Shown: positions 29,085-37,665 of the stretch, in pieces
Layout of the letters: every line of letters starts with the position of its first letter
Position numbering within the stretch: position 1 is the first letter of the stretch
Source: Burkholderiales bacterium
Lineage (GTDB): Bacteria > Pseudomonadota > Gammaproteobacteria > Burkholderiales > JAEUOS01
Length of the DNA stretch: 64,000 bases
Assembly (NCBI GenBank): GCA_947473125.1
Contig: CANJDH010000001.1
Span: 1 to 64,000 of the forward strand
Direction: 5' to 3'
Notes under the pieces: model-generated
The model's input: the letters and a program-made list of their open reading frames with translations, nothing else
The model's database searches: none
Told to the model about the DNA's origin: nothing
Position numbers and translations under genes: made by a program

Positions 29085-29906
29085 TCAGGCGAAAGTGATC
29101 CGCAATCCCGGGAGATCGAGGCCGGTAAAGGCGCTGTGCCAGGTCTCTCCCTTTTGGATGGGCAGGGCCGCAGTCAAGGTGCCGGTGGTGATGATTTCGC
29201 CGGGTTCGAGCATGTGGTGATTTGGCTGGTGCGCCAGCAGCTCAACCAGATGTTTGAGCGCAAGCAGCGGGCTGTCGAGCACGTTGGCGCCGGCGCCGGC
29301 GTCGCGCAGGCTGCCATCACACAACAACGACACCTTGAACGAACGCATTTCCTTGACCAGGTCGCGATTGAGGCCGGCAATGGTGCGCACCTGGCGCGGC
29401 GTCCCCACAATGAGCACGCCGTGCAGGCCAAACGCCGCGACCGTATCGGGCCCCTGAAACTTCCAGCCCGGGTAGACCGAGTGCACGATCTCGTAGCCGT
29501 GCGCCATCCAGTCGATGCAGTCTGCGAGCTGCGCTTCGCTCATGCCCGGACGCGGCGCGCTCCTGAGGCAAAACACGATCTCGGGTTCGATCTTCGGCTC
29601 CAGCGCCCCTTTGAGCGATTGCACCCCGGTGTTATTGGGGGCAAAGCGGATCGTGGTGTCGAAAACGTAATTCCAGATCGGCGCCGAGACGCCGTACTCC
29701 GGCCAGATATTGCGGTTGGTGAAACCGATCTTGCGACCCACCACGCGCTCACCCCGTGCGCGGCGCTGCTTCACAATTTCAGCCGAGACCGCGTAGGCCT
29801 CATCAACCGACAAGCCGTGCGGCAACGCGCTGTAAGGGGGTAGGGTTCGGGATTTGGCGCGCGCATTGAGCAGTTCGTATGCGATGGCACTGGCTAGAGT
29901 GGTCAT
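29085..29906 (-). CDS. 2-keto-4-pentenoate hydratase / FAH-superfamily protein
   Basis: ATG 29906 follows GAGGAG and gives 273 residues, the MhpD/HpaH size. Motifs include VVGRKIGFTN, the metal-ligand pair in LEPKIEPEIVF, the YEIVHSVYPGWKF segment and LEPGEIITTGTLT. Such enzymes hydrate 2-hydroxypenta-2,4-dienoate-type intermediates or decarboxylate oxalocrotonate in meta-cleavage pathways. No meta-cleavage genes are nearby. It lies 94 nt after puuD on the same strand, so its substrate here is uncertain. Confidence 0.85.
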   Translation of the reverse strand: MTTLASAIAYELLNARAKSRTLPPYSALPHGLSVDEAYAVSAEIVKQRRARGERVVGRKIGFTNRNIWPEYGVSAPIWNYVFDTTIRFAPNNTGVQSLKGALEPKIEPEIVFCLRSAPRPGMSEAQLADCIDWMAHGYEIVHSVYPGWKFQGPDTVAAFGLHGVLIVGTPRQVRTIAGLNRDLVKEMRSFKVSLLCDGSLRDAGAGANVLDSPLLALKHLVELLAHQPNHHMLEPGEIITTGTLTAALPIQKGETWHSAFTGLDLPGLRITFA

Positions 29907-30000
29907 GCAGGTCTCCTCTTCAGATACAGACTGGAACGCGCCTGTCCGTACTGTGCTGCGGCCGGCGCTGTTTTGCGCCATTGTAGCCGCGCCGGATCGG

Positions 30001-31194
30001 CTAGTTGGTCTTCGCTCCTTGGCTGAACCAGGCACCAATCAGGGCACGTTCGTCGTCAGTCAACTGGGTGAGGTTGCCGGGCGGCATGGCCTTTGCGACG
30101 ACTGTCTGCTGGTTGATTTGCTGGGCAAGCAGCCTGATCTGGTCGGCAGTTTCGAGCATCACGTTCTTGGGAGGGGCATTAAAGCCCTGGAAGTTCGGCT
30201 GTGCCGCATGACAGACGGCACACTTGGCCTCGATCACCCTTTTTACATCAGGGAATTTGACCCCTGCTCCGCTCTTTTGCTCGACCGGTTTCGGAAACAA
30301 GGCAATGAACAGCGCGATCAGGATGCCGTAACCGCTCATCCACAGCATGTGCCTCTTCACACCGCGATGCGACAGCACCGAGTACAGGCGAATCAGCGCG
30401 CCCGCCAGCGAAATCGCCATCAGGATCGCCCAGGCATGCTTGTGGTTGGTAAAGCCTGCGTAATGGTTGCTGACCATCACAAACACCACCGGCAGCGTGA
30501 AGTAGGTGTTGTGCACGCTGCGCTGTTTGCCGCGCGCGCCGTGGATCGGATCAACAACCTCGCCCGCCACTTTGGCGGCCACCATGGCGCGCTGCCCCGG
30601 CATGATGACAAAGAACACATTGGCCACCATGATGGTGCCGATCACGGCACCGAAGTGGATGAACGCACCGCGACCGCTGAACATGTGGGTCAGGCCGTAG
30701 GCCAACGCCGCGAGCAACACGAACATGACGCCCGCGAGCATGGGTTCATTGTCACCCAGTGGCGAGCGGCACATCAGGTCGTAAATGATCCAGGTCATCG
30801 CCAGCACGCCCAGGCCCACGGCAATGGCGGCAACCGGCGTGAGGTTCATCACGCTCTTGTCGATCAAATAGATATCGGCCTGCACGTAGTAGATCAGGAT
30901 CAGCAAGGCAAAACCGGACAGCCAGGTGGTGTAGGCCTCCCATTTGAACCAGTGCAGAGGCGTTGGCAACTCGGGGGGAGCCACCGAAAATTTTTGCGCG
31001 CGGTAAAAACCACCGCCGTGCAGTGCCCACACTTCGCCACCGATGCCGATGTCCCTCGAAGGCTGGTCCTTGGGCGGCAGCAGGCTGGAGTCGAGCCACA
31101 CGAAATACAACGATGCACCGATCCAGGCGATGCCGGCAATCATGTGCAGCCAGCGGATGGCGAAGTTCAGGTATTCGAGGACGTAGGCTTCCAT
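30001..31194 (-). CDS. puuD: Membrane urate hydroxylase with cytochrome c domain (PuuD)
   Basis: Oxidises urate to 5-hydroxyisourate, passing electrons to its C-terminal heme. ATG 31194 gives 397 residues. About eight transmembrane helices (DUF989-type, starting YVLEYLNFAIRWLHMIAGIA) are followed by a short cytochrome c segment with the heme-attachment motif CAVCH near residue 325 (VIEAKCAVCHAAQPN) and the later methionine region AKAMPPGNLT. The HIU hydrolase gene lies 19 nt upstream on the same strand, so the two consecutive reactions are co-transcribed. Confidence 0.93.
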   Translation of the reverse strand: MEAYVLEYLNFAIRWLHMIAGIAWIGASLYFVWLDSSLLPPKDQPSRDIGIGGEVWALHGGGFYRAQKFSVAPPELPTPLHWFKWEAYTTWLSGFALLILIYYVQADIYLIDKSVMNLTPVAAIAVGLGVLAMTWIIYDLMCRSPLGDNEPMLAGVMFVLLAALAYGLTHMFSGRGAFIHFGAVIGTIMVANVFFVIMPGQRAMVAAKVAGEVVDPIHGARGKQRSVHNTYFTLPVVFVMVSNHYAGFTNHKHAWAILMAISLAGALIRLYSVLSHRGVKRHMLWMSGYGILIALFIALFPKPVEQKSGAGVKFPDVKRVIEAKCAVCHAAQPNFQGFNAPPKNVMLETADQIRLLAQQINQQTVVAKAMPPGNLTQLTDDERALIGAWFSQGAKTN

Positions 31195-31213
31195 GATCTT
31201 GGCGGTGTTCGGC

Positions 31214-31564
31214 TCAGGAGCCGCGGTAGGTGGAGTAGGTCCAGGGCGAGCACACCAGCGGCACGTGATAACTGCCGCCGGCCTCCAGGCCGAATTCAAC
31301 CGGAACCACATCAATGAAGGGAGGCTCGGCTAATGCCAGGCCCTTGGCGCGAAAGTGGTCGCCGATGTGAAACAACAGCCGGTACAGGCCCGCCTTGACT
31401 GCGTCGCCCTCAAGCAAGGGTTTGTCGGTGCGGCCATCGGCGTTGGTGTGAGTGCTGACCAGAAGGCGCGGAGCGGACCCGGACAGCGCATATAACTCGA
31501 TGCGCACGTTGGCAGCGGGCGCGCCGTGGACCGTGTCGAGGACGTGAGTGGATAATTTAGCCAT
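31214..31564 (-). CDS. uraH: 5-Hydroxyisourate hydrolase
   Basis: This transthyretin-like protein has 116 residues and hydrolyses 5-hydroxyisourate to OHCU. All catalytic landmarks are present: H7 (STHVLDT), R45 (NADGRTDKP), H100 (SYHVPL) and the C-terminal YRGS at 113-116. No signal peptide, so cytoplasmic. It is transcribed with puuD. A second, diverged copy lies at 38935. Confidence 0.96.
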   Translation of the reverse strand: MAKLSTHVLDTVHGAPAANVRIELYALSGSAPRLLVSTHTNADGRTDKPLLEGDAVKAGLYRLLFHIGDHFRAKGLALAEPPFIDVVPVEFGLEAGGSYHVPLVCSPWTYSTYRGS

Positions 31565-31624
31565 GTGTGTGCGAGGAATAGGGCCGGGGGCCGGCAGCGC
31601 CAGCGACTTCGCTGATTCTAGCGC

Positions 31625-33079
31625 CTAGGCCTCGGCGTGCTTGGCAGCTTCAATGGCGGCGCCGTCATCGTCCTTGGCACCATTGAAGTACAAATTAAGT
31701 GCCACCGCCGAGATCGCTGTCAGCAAAATGCCGGATTCGAGCAATGGATGCAGGTTGTGATTCATGTGCTGGGTCCAGCGCGGTGCCACGAGCGGAATCA
31801 TGCCAAAACCGATCGAAATCGCGACCACATACATGTTGTTCCGATTGGTCTTGTAGTCGACTCCCGTCAGGATGCGAATGCCGGTGGCGGCAACCATGCC
31901 AAACATCACCAGGCCGGCACCGCCGAGCACAAACTGCGGGAGCGACTCCACCAGGGCGGCCATTTTGGGAATCAGACCGAGCACAATCATGATCACGCCG
32001 CCGGCAACGCAGACGAACCGGCTCTTGACCCCGGTTACCCCCACCAATCCTACGTTTTGTGAAAACGAGGTATAGGGAAAGGTGTTGAAGATGCCGCCAA
32101 TAAGGGTGCCAATGCCGTCGGTGCGCAACCCTGCGGACAGTTCTTTCTGGTTGATCGGTTTGCCCGTCAGGTCCGATAACGCCAGAAACATCCCGGTCGA
32201 TTCGATCATCACGACGATCATCACCAGCGTCATGGTCAGGATGAGCACAATGTCGAAAGTAGGCGGCCCGAACTGGAAAGGCATAACCACGTCAAACCAG
32301 CTCGCCTTGGCAACCTTGTCAAAATTCATCTTGCCGGCTATGACGGCGACGATGCCGCCAATCACGATGCCGATCAGTACCGAAATGTTGGCGACGAATC
32401 CTTTGGCATATTTGGTGATCGCCAGGATGCATACGAGTACGAACATCGCTATGCCGAGATTTTCGAGATTGGCGTAACTTGGGTTCGCAATCAGCGGCGG
32501 CGGGCCCATGGGTGCGGCCAGCCCGGCAGCTTTAGCGACTTCAGCCGCTTTCACAAAACTCGGATCTGCAATCTGCGCAATCGTCGGCGGCCCGCCCATG
32601 GCCCATCCGATTCCTACCCGCATCAGGCTGATGCCGATAACCGCAATGATGGTACCCGTGACGACTGGCGGAAAAAAACGCAGCATGCGGCTGACGGCCG
32701 GAGCGATCATTATGGAAATGATGCCGGCGCCGATGATCGCACCGAAAATCGCCTGTGCGCCCGCGGCCCCCCCCTTGGCATTGGCCATTGCAATCATCGG
32801 GCCGACGGACGCAAACGTGACGCCCATCATGACGGGGAGCCGAATCCCGAAGTATTGCGTCATGCCAAGCGACTGGATCAACGTGACAATGCCGCAACAA
32901 AACAAGTCGGCGCTGATCAGCATCGCCACTTGATCAGGTGACAGCTTGAGGGCACGCCCCACAATCAGCGGAACCGCAACCGCACCGGCATACATCACCA
33001 GGACATGCTGCAGGCCAAGCGCGGTCATTTTTGCCGGTGGCAGGATTTCGTCGACTGGATGGACGGCAGGTGTGTTCAT
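31625..33079 (-). CDS. NCS2-family purine (urate/xanthine) permease
   Basis: A 484-residue transporter from ATG 33079, preceded by AGAGGGAAA. The roughly 14 helices and motifs (QHVLVMYAGAVAVPLI, the ESTGMFLALSDLTGK helix-8 region, NTFPYTSFSQNVGLVGVTGV) place it in the NAT/NCS2 family, near the UacT/XanQ/YgfU branch. The urate gene context favours urate or xanthine uptake by proton symport. It is divergent from the LysR gene, with an inverted repeat in the gap. Confidence 0.93.
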   Translation of the reverse strand: MNTPAVHPVDEILPPAKMTALGLQHVLVMYAGAVAVPLIVGRALKLSPDQVAMLISADLFCCGIVTLIQSLGMTQYFGIRLPVMMGVTFASVGPMIAMANAKGGAAGAQAIFGAIIGAGIISIMIAPAVSRMLRFFPPVVTGTIIAVIGISLMRVGIGWAMGGPPTIAQIADPSFVKAAEVAKAAGLAAPMGPPPLIANPSYANLENLGIAMFVLVCILAITKYAKGFVANISVLIGIVIGGIVAVIAGKMNFDKVAKASWFDVVMPFQFGPPTFDIVLILTMTLVMIVVMIESTGMFLALSDLTGKPINQKELSAGLRTDGIGTLIGGIFNTFPYTSFSQNVGLVGVTGVKSRFVCVAGGVIMIVLGLIPKMAALVESLPQFVLGGAGLVMFGMVAATGIRILTGVDYKTNRNNMYVVAISIGFGMIPLVAPRWTQHMNHNLHPLLESGILLTAISAVALNLYFNGAKDDDGAAIEAAKHAEA

Positions 33080-33137
33080 GAACTTTCCCTCTTGTTTTGT
33101 TCTGGTATTTGCGCATTCAAGCATTGCAGCATTCATC

Positions 33138-33162
33138 ATACAATCACAAAATTATTGTCTAT
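33138..33162. promoter_or_regulatory. Candidate LysR operator between permease and regulator genes
   Basis: ATACAAT (33138-33144) and ATTGTCTAT (33154-33162) form an imperfect inverted repeat in the 98-bp divergent region, close to the LysR start. The dyad and position fit autoregulation plus control of the permease. It also shares AAAATTATTGT with the puuE operator region. Confidence 0.4.
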
Positions 33163-33177
33163 TAAGCAGTTTTATTG

Positions 33178-34101
33178 ATGAATATCTCGCTGCGCCAAAT
33201 CCGTGCATTCGTCGCTGTCGCCGAATCGGGCCGCTTCAGCCTGGCGGCTGCACACATGCATCTGACGCAGTCGGCGCTGTCGATGATGGTCAAGCAACTC
33301 GAAGGTGAAATGGGGGCGCGCCTGTTCGACCGCCACACCAGAATGGTGCAGATTACGGAGGCGGGCCGCGCGTTCCTGCCGGTGGCCCGCAAGACTCTCG
33401 CAGACCTGGAAACGGCGCTGGCGGTATCACGTGATGCTGCAGCCCTCAAACATGGCCGCGTGACCGTGGCGACCAATGCCGTCATTGGCGCTACCTTGCT
33501 GCCGTGGGCAATGCGCCAGTTCGCGTTGCTGCATCCGGGAATCCGCGTGATCCTCAAGGATGTCGCGGAGGAAGACATTTACGCCCGGGTACGCGAGCGC
33601 GACGTCGATCTGGGCCTCGGTACCGTGCTTGATGCAGAAGACGACCTGGATCAGATTCCCCTGTTCCGGGATCGCCTGACTCTGTTGTGCGCGCATAACC
33701 ACCCGCTAGCGGCCAAGCGTCGCATCTCCTGGCGGGCGCTTAAAGGCTACCCGTTCATTGCGCTCGCCAAAGGCAGCCCGATTCGCGCGCTGGCCGACCG
33801 CGCATTGCGGCATGCCGGGCTGCAACTCGCACCCGCCTTTGAGGTATCCTTTTCTTCCACCGCCATCAGTCTGGCGGCAGTGGGCCTGGGCGTAACCGCC
33901 CTCCCGATCAACGCGCGGCAGCTGTCACCAAAAGTGAATGTCGTTGCACGCGATCTGATACTCCCTGTAACGCAACGACAGGTGGCATTGATCCAGTTGC
34001 GTGAGGTCGACGCTACGCCTGCAAGCAAGTCATTCAGCGCGTTTTTGCGCGAATACTTTGCGCGCGGCGGCAATTCGAACGCGCTCGACGCTGCCTACTG
34101 A
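33178..34101 (+). CDS. LysR-family transcriptional regulator
   Basis: A 307-residue regulator from ATG 33178 (a TTG three bases earlier is in frame). The N-terminal helix-turn-helix reads LRQIRAFVAVAESGRFSLAAAHMHLTQSALS..., split here for brevity, and is followed by a periplasmic-binding-like effector domain with LLCAHNHPLA and AVGLGVTALP. It faces the purine permease gene and probably senses a purine catabolite. It ends inside the convergent M20 gene (7-bp overlap). Confidence 0.93.
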   Translation: MNISLRQIRAFVAVAESGRFSLAAAHMHLTQSALSMMVKQLEGEMGARLFDRHTRMVQITEAGRAFLPVARKTLADLETALAVSRDAAALKHGRVTVATNAVIGATLLPWAMRQFALLHPGIRVILKDVAEEDIYARVRERDVDLGLGTVLDAEDDLDQIPLFRDRLTLLCAHNHPLAAKRRISWRALKGYPFIALAKGSPIRALADRALRHAGLQLAPAFEVSFSSTAISLAAVGLGVTALPINARQLSPKVNVVARDLILPVTQRQVALIQLREVDATPASKSFSAFLREYFARGGNSNALDAAY

Positions 34102-35321
34102 AGCAGATCGGCCAAGGCGCCCGCCATCACTTCGGTGGCCTTGAAAACATCATCGAGCTTGACGCGCTCGTCGGCACGATGCGCATTGGCCTCGAGCATG
34201 GAACGCGGCCCGGCGCCGTACAGCACCGTCGGAATGCCAGCCGCACTGTAATGGCGCGCATCGGTATACAGCGGCACGCCTTGCGGCTGGATCAACTCGC
34301 CCAAGACGCGCCGGGCATTGGCCTGGATCGCGGCCACCAGTTTTTCCTGCCCGGGGAGCGGTACAAAGGGGCGTGCCAGGATGATGCGCTGGGTGTGCAC
34401 CCGGATGGTGGGATGCAAATCGGCAGCGGCGCGAATAAAGCCCACCAAGTCATGTTCGACCTGCTCGGGATTTTCGTCGGGAATGATGCGCCGATCGAGG
34501 CGAAAGGTCACTTTGTCGGGCACGACATTGGTGTTGATGCCGCCGGCAATCAGGCCGATGGTCAGGGTCGGATGGTCGATGCCGGGCACGCTGGACCGGA
34601 CGTTGGCGTAGCCTTTGCGCAGCGTATAGAGCGCCACCATGATATCGGTAGCGGCATGGAGCGCGTCGTAGCCGGTTTCCGGCCGCGCCGCGTGCGCGCT
34701 CTTACCGAGGCACTCAACCTCCAGGTGCAGACAACCATTGTGCGCAGTCGTGATGCCGTACGAAAATCCCGCTGAAATCGCGTAGTCCGGTTTGGAAATG
34801 CCGTTCGCTAGCAACCATTCGGGCCCGATGGCACCGCCGGTTTCTTCATCGTAGGTGAAATGCAGCTCAACCGTGCCATTGAGTGGCGCCTGTGCCTCCT
34901 TGAGGGCCCTCAAAGCGTAGGCGTACGTCGCGAAGTCGGACTTCGATACGGCCACGCCGCGCCCATACATCCACCCGTCCCGCACCTCTGCGCCGTAAGG
35001 ATCGGAAGTCCACCCCTCCCCCGGGGGCACGACGTCGCCGTGAGCATTGAGCGCAATCGTGATGCCGCCTTTGCCGAAAGTGTGGCGCACCACCAGGTTG
35101 GTCGCGCTCTGCATCCCGAAGGACTTGACCACATCGTCCGGTACGGTGTGGCGCTCGACAGAAAACCCCATCGCTTCGAGCAACTCGGCGGCGCGCTGGG
35201 CGTGCGGGGCGCAGTCCCCCGGCGGGTTGTCCGACGGGACCCGCACCAGCTCGGCGAGAAAGGCAGTTTGCTCATTGCGCCAGCCGGCCAGCAGTTTTGA
35301 CGTACTTTCCTGAATCGTCAT
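34095..35321 (-). CDS. M20-family metallopeptidase / deacylase (ArgE/DapE type)
   Basis: This 408-residue protein has dizinc ligands in LNAHGDVVPPGEGW and the catalytic general base in YDEETGG, followed by a dimerisation domain starting near HLEVECLGKSAHAARPE and the final ligand region TDARHYSAAG. Such enzymes cleave N-acyl or N-carbamoyl amides. Its position divergent from puuE suggests a role in ureide or N-carbamoyl breakdown, but acetylornithine deacetylase-like activity cannot be excluded. The divergent operator at 35367-35397 may control it too. Confidence 0.88.
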   Translation of the reverse strand: MTIQESTSKLLAGWRNEQTAFLAELVRVPSDNPPGDCAPHAQRAAELLEAMGFSVERHTVPDDVVKSFGMQSATNLVVRHTFGKGGITIALNAHGDVVPPGEGWTSDPYGAEVRDGWMYGRGVAVSKSDFATYAYALRALKEAQAPLNGTVELHFTYDEETGGAIGPEWLLANGISKPDYAISAGFSYGITTAHNGCLHLEVECLGKSAHAARPETGYDALHAATDIMVALYTLRKGYANVRSSVPGIDHPTLTIGLIAGGINTNVVPDKVTFRLDRRIIPDENPEQVEHDLVGFIRAAADLHPTIRVHTQRIILARPFVPLPGQEKLVAAIQANARRVLGELIQPQGVPLYTDARHYSAAGIPTVLYGAGPRSMLEANAHRADERVKLDDVFKATEVMAGALADLLQ

Positions 35322-35366
35322 ACGCTACACTCGGAATCAATCATTGTTGGGTCTGCAACATTCGTT

Positions 35367-35397
35367 TTGTATACATATTTAAAATTATTGTATACAA
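35367..35397. promoter_or_regulatory. Paired GTATAC operator overlapping the puuE promoter
   Basis: TTGTATAC (35367-35374) and the perfect 10-bp palindrome TTGTATACAA (35388-35397) are spaced 21 bp apart, two helical turns. A -35-like TTGGGT lies 17 bp before the first TATACA, so the first site would overlap the -10. FadR/GntR-type repressors bind such short palindromes, and a GntR gene is 1 kb downstream. A similar pair precedes the ABC ATPase gene at 48742. Confidence 0.6.
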
Positions 35398-35414
35398 TTT
35401 AAATCATCCGGTCA

Positions 35415-36407
35415 ATGACCGCACTCTATCGTAAGCAATTCATGGACCAATCCAGACAAGCACCCTATCCACGCGACATGCTTGGCTACGGCAGGAACCC
35501 GCCGCACGCAGCATGGCCAAACGGCGCACGCATCGCCCTGCAGTTTGTTCTCAATTACGAAGAGGGTTCTGAAAACAATATCCTGCACGGCGACGCCGCT
35601 TCGGAAACTTTTTTGTCGGAAATGATCGTGGCCCAGGCGTACGAGTCGCGCCACATGTCGATGGAATCGCTCTACGAATACGGGTCGCGCGCCGGCGCGT
35701 GGCGCATCCTGCGTGAATTCGAACGGCGCGAACTGCCGTTGACCCTGTTCGGCGTGTCGATGGCCTTGCAACGCAACCCGGAATTGGTGGCCGCGGTGCT
35801 GGAAAAAGACTACGAAATCGCCTGCCATTCGTGGCGCTGGATCCACTATCAGCACATGAGTGAAGCAAAGGAGCGACAACACATCCAGATTGGCACCGAC
35901 ATCATTCGCGACATGACAGGAGGGCGCTGGCCGCTCGGGTGGTATACCGGGCGCGACTCACCGAATACGCGACGCCTGGTGCTCGACCACGGCGGCTACG
36001 TCTACGACAGCGATTACTACGGCGACGACCTGCCATTCTGGACCGTTGCGCAAAAGACGGATGGCAGCAAGGTGCCGCACCTGATCGTGCCCTACACCAT
36101 GGACACCAATGACATGCGCTTTGCGGCGCCGCAGGGTTACAACACCAGCGAACAGTTCTTTACCTATCTGCGCGATTCGTTCGATGTCCTGTATCGCGAG
36201 GGCGACCCCGACGGCCTGAACCGCCCAAAGATGCTTTCCATCGGCATGCACTGCCGCATTCTGGGACGGGCCGGGCGCCTGGCCGGGTTGCAGCGATTCC
36301 TCGACCATGTTCAGCAGCACGACAAGGTCTGGATCTGCCGCCGCATCGACATTGCGCGCCACTGGATCGCCGAGCATCCCTTCGTCGCTTCGATGGATTC
36401 GCCATGA
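35415..36407 (+). CDS. puuE: Allantoinase, polysaccharide-deacetylase type (PuuE)
   Basis: Hydrolyses allantoin to allantoate. The 330-residue protein has the family N-terminus YPRDMLGYGRNPPHAAWPNGARIALQFV..., here abbreviated, a CHSWRWIHY strand and the GWYTGRDSPNTRRL segment. It belongs to the metal-independent NodB-like allantoinases rather than the AllB amidohydrolases. ATG 35415 and ATG 35442 are both possible; the similarity begins after the second. It heads a plus-strand set with the GntR regulator, uraD and allC. Confidence 0.94.
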   Translation: MTALYRKQFMDQSRQAPYPRDMLGYGRNPPHAAWPNGARIALQFVLNYEEGSENNILHGDAASETFLSEMIVAQAYESRHMSMESLYEYGSRAGAWRILREFERRELPLTLFGVSMALQRNPELVAAVLEKDYEIACHSWRWIHYQHMSEAKERQHIQIGTDIIRDMTGGRWPLGWYTGRDSPNTRRLVLDHGGYVYDSDYYGDDLPFWTVAQKTDGSKVPHLIVPYTMDTNDMRFAAPQGYNTSEQFFTYLRDSFDVLYREGDPDGLNRPKMLSIGMHCRILGRAGRLAGLQRFLDHVQQHDKVWICRRIDIARHWIAEHPFVASMDSP

Positions 36408-36431
36408 GAAAGGTGCCATGAAGGAGGCGCG

Positions 36432-37148
36432 ATGAGGACAGCCACGGCGCAACGCAAACCCCATCGCGCGTCGCGCGATGCCGCGCCGACTGATACCCAC
36501 GCCATCGTCACCCATATTGCGCGCGCCATCGCAGCCCACAAGCTGCCGCCTGGCGCCAAGTTGGGCGAGGAAGCGCTGGGCGAGATTTTCGGCGTATCCC
36601 GAACCAAGATACGCCAGGCCCTGTTCCAGCTGACGTCCGACAAGCTTGTGACGCTGATCCCGGGGCGTGGTGCGTTCGTCGCCCAGCCAACGGTGCGCGA
36701 AGCGCGCGAAGTATTCGAAGCCAGGCGCATGGTGGAAACTTCAGTTCTGACGGCGTTCATCGAACGCGCCAGTACCAAGGACATGGCAACCCTCAAGAAC
36801 CACATTGCGGAGCAGCAGCGCGCCACCGACGCCGGCACCGCCCAGACGCGCAACCATCTGCTCGGCGATTTTCACACCGTCATTGCACGCCTCGCGGGCA
36901 ATGACGTGATGACAGCCATCGTCGCCGAGTTGGTGGCGCGCACCTCCCTGATCACGCTTTTGTACCAGAACACGCGCGGCGCGTCCGAATCCCTCACCGA
37001 TCACCACACGCTGATGGCGGCGATTGAAAAACGCGACGTCAAACTGGCCCTGCAATTGATGGTTGCCCATCTCAACGACGTCGAAAACGGGCTGGTCCTC
37101 AAGGAAGAAGCTCCGGTCGTCGCCGATTTGAAATCCGCCCTTGGGTAA
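36432..37148 (+). CDS. GntR-family regulator (FCD effector domain)
   Basis: A 238-residue protein. The winged helix-turn-helix at about 22-90 contains LPPGAKLGEEALGEIFGVSR and GRGAFVAQP. The all-helical FCD domain follows, with metal/effector histidines plausible in GDFHTVIARLAGN and DHHTLMAAI. FCD members typically repress catabolic genes until a carboxylate ligand binds. It sits between puuE and uraD, so control of the urate/ureide genes through the GTATAC sites is the simplest model. Confidence 0.93.
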   Translation: MRTATAQRKPHRASRDAAPTDTHAIVTHIARAIAAHKLPPGAKLGEEALGEIFGVSRTKIRQALFQLTSDKLVTLIPGRGAFVAQPTVREAREVFEARRMVETSVLTAFIERASTKDMATLKNHIAEQQRATDAGTAQTRNHLLGDFHTVIARLAGNDVMTAIVAELVARTSLITLLYQNTRGASESLTDHHTLMAAIEKRDVKLALQLMVAHLNDVENGLVLKEEAPVVADLKSALG

Positions 37149-37152
37149 ACAC

Positions 37153-37665
37153 ATGCCAATTTCACTTGCCGAACTCAATCATGCGGACCGGAACGCCTTC
37201 GTAGCGCGTGTCGGCGGCATCTTCGAGCATTCGCCCTGGGTCGCAGAACAAGCGTGGGAAGGGCTCCCGTTCAAGGACCTTGCCGCACTCCACTCCGGCA
37301 TGGTGCGCGCCATGCGCGCCGCGCCGCATCTGCAACAACTTGCCCTGCTGCGCGCACACCCGGAGTTGGCGGGCAAGGCCATGTCCAGCAACACGCTTAC
37401 GGCGGACTCCGCCAACGAGCAAACGCGGTCGGGCCTGACCAACTGCTCCCCGCAGGATCTCGCTACCCTGCAGGGCCTTAATGCGGCCTATAACAAGAAA
37501 TTCGGCTGGCCATTCATCGCTGCGGTGAAGTACCTGGACCGCGCCAGCATCATCAAACTGTTTGCCGAACGCCTCGAAGCGAGCGCGGCGGACGAATTTG
37601 AAAACTGCCTGGCCAACATCGAAAAGATCACGCGCTGGCGACTCGATGATCAGGTGTCAGCATGA
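37153..37665 (+). CDS. uraD: OHCU decarboxylase
   Basis: Converts 2-oxo-4-hydroxy-4-carboxy-5-ureidoimidazoline to S-allantoin. It has 170 residues from ATG 37153. Key parts are the catalytic histidine region LLRAHPELAGKA, the NEQTRSGL segment and NAAYNKKFGWPFI, which holds the substrate-binding F-G-[FW]-P motif. The start lies 4 nt after the GntR stop and the end overlaps allC by 4 nt (ATGA). Confidence 0.96.
   Translation: MPISLAELNHADRNAFVARVGGIFEHSPWVAEQAWEGLPFKDLAALHSGMVRAMRAAPHLQQLALLRAHPELAGKAMSSNTLTADSANEQTRSGLTNCSPQDLATLQGLNAAYNKKFGWPFIAAVKYLDRASIIKLFAERLEASAADEFENCLANIEKITRWRLDDQVSA

Noticed and set aside
28080-31317. Plus-strand frames of 587 and 487 codons over fadD, the hydratase and puuD
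   Set aside because: No motifs, Arg/His-rich composition of antisense reading, and strong genes on the minus strand.
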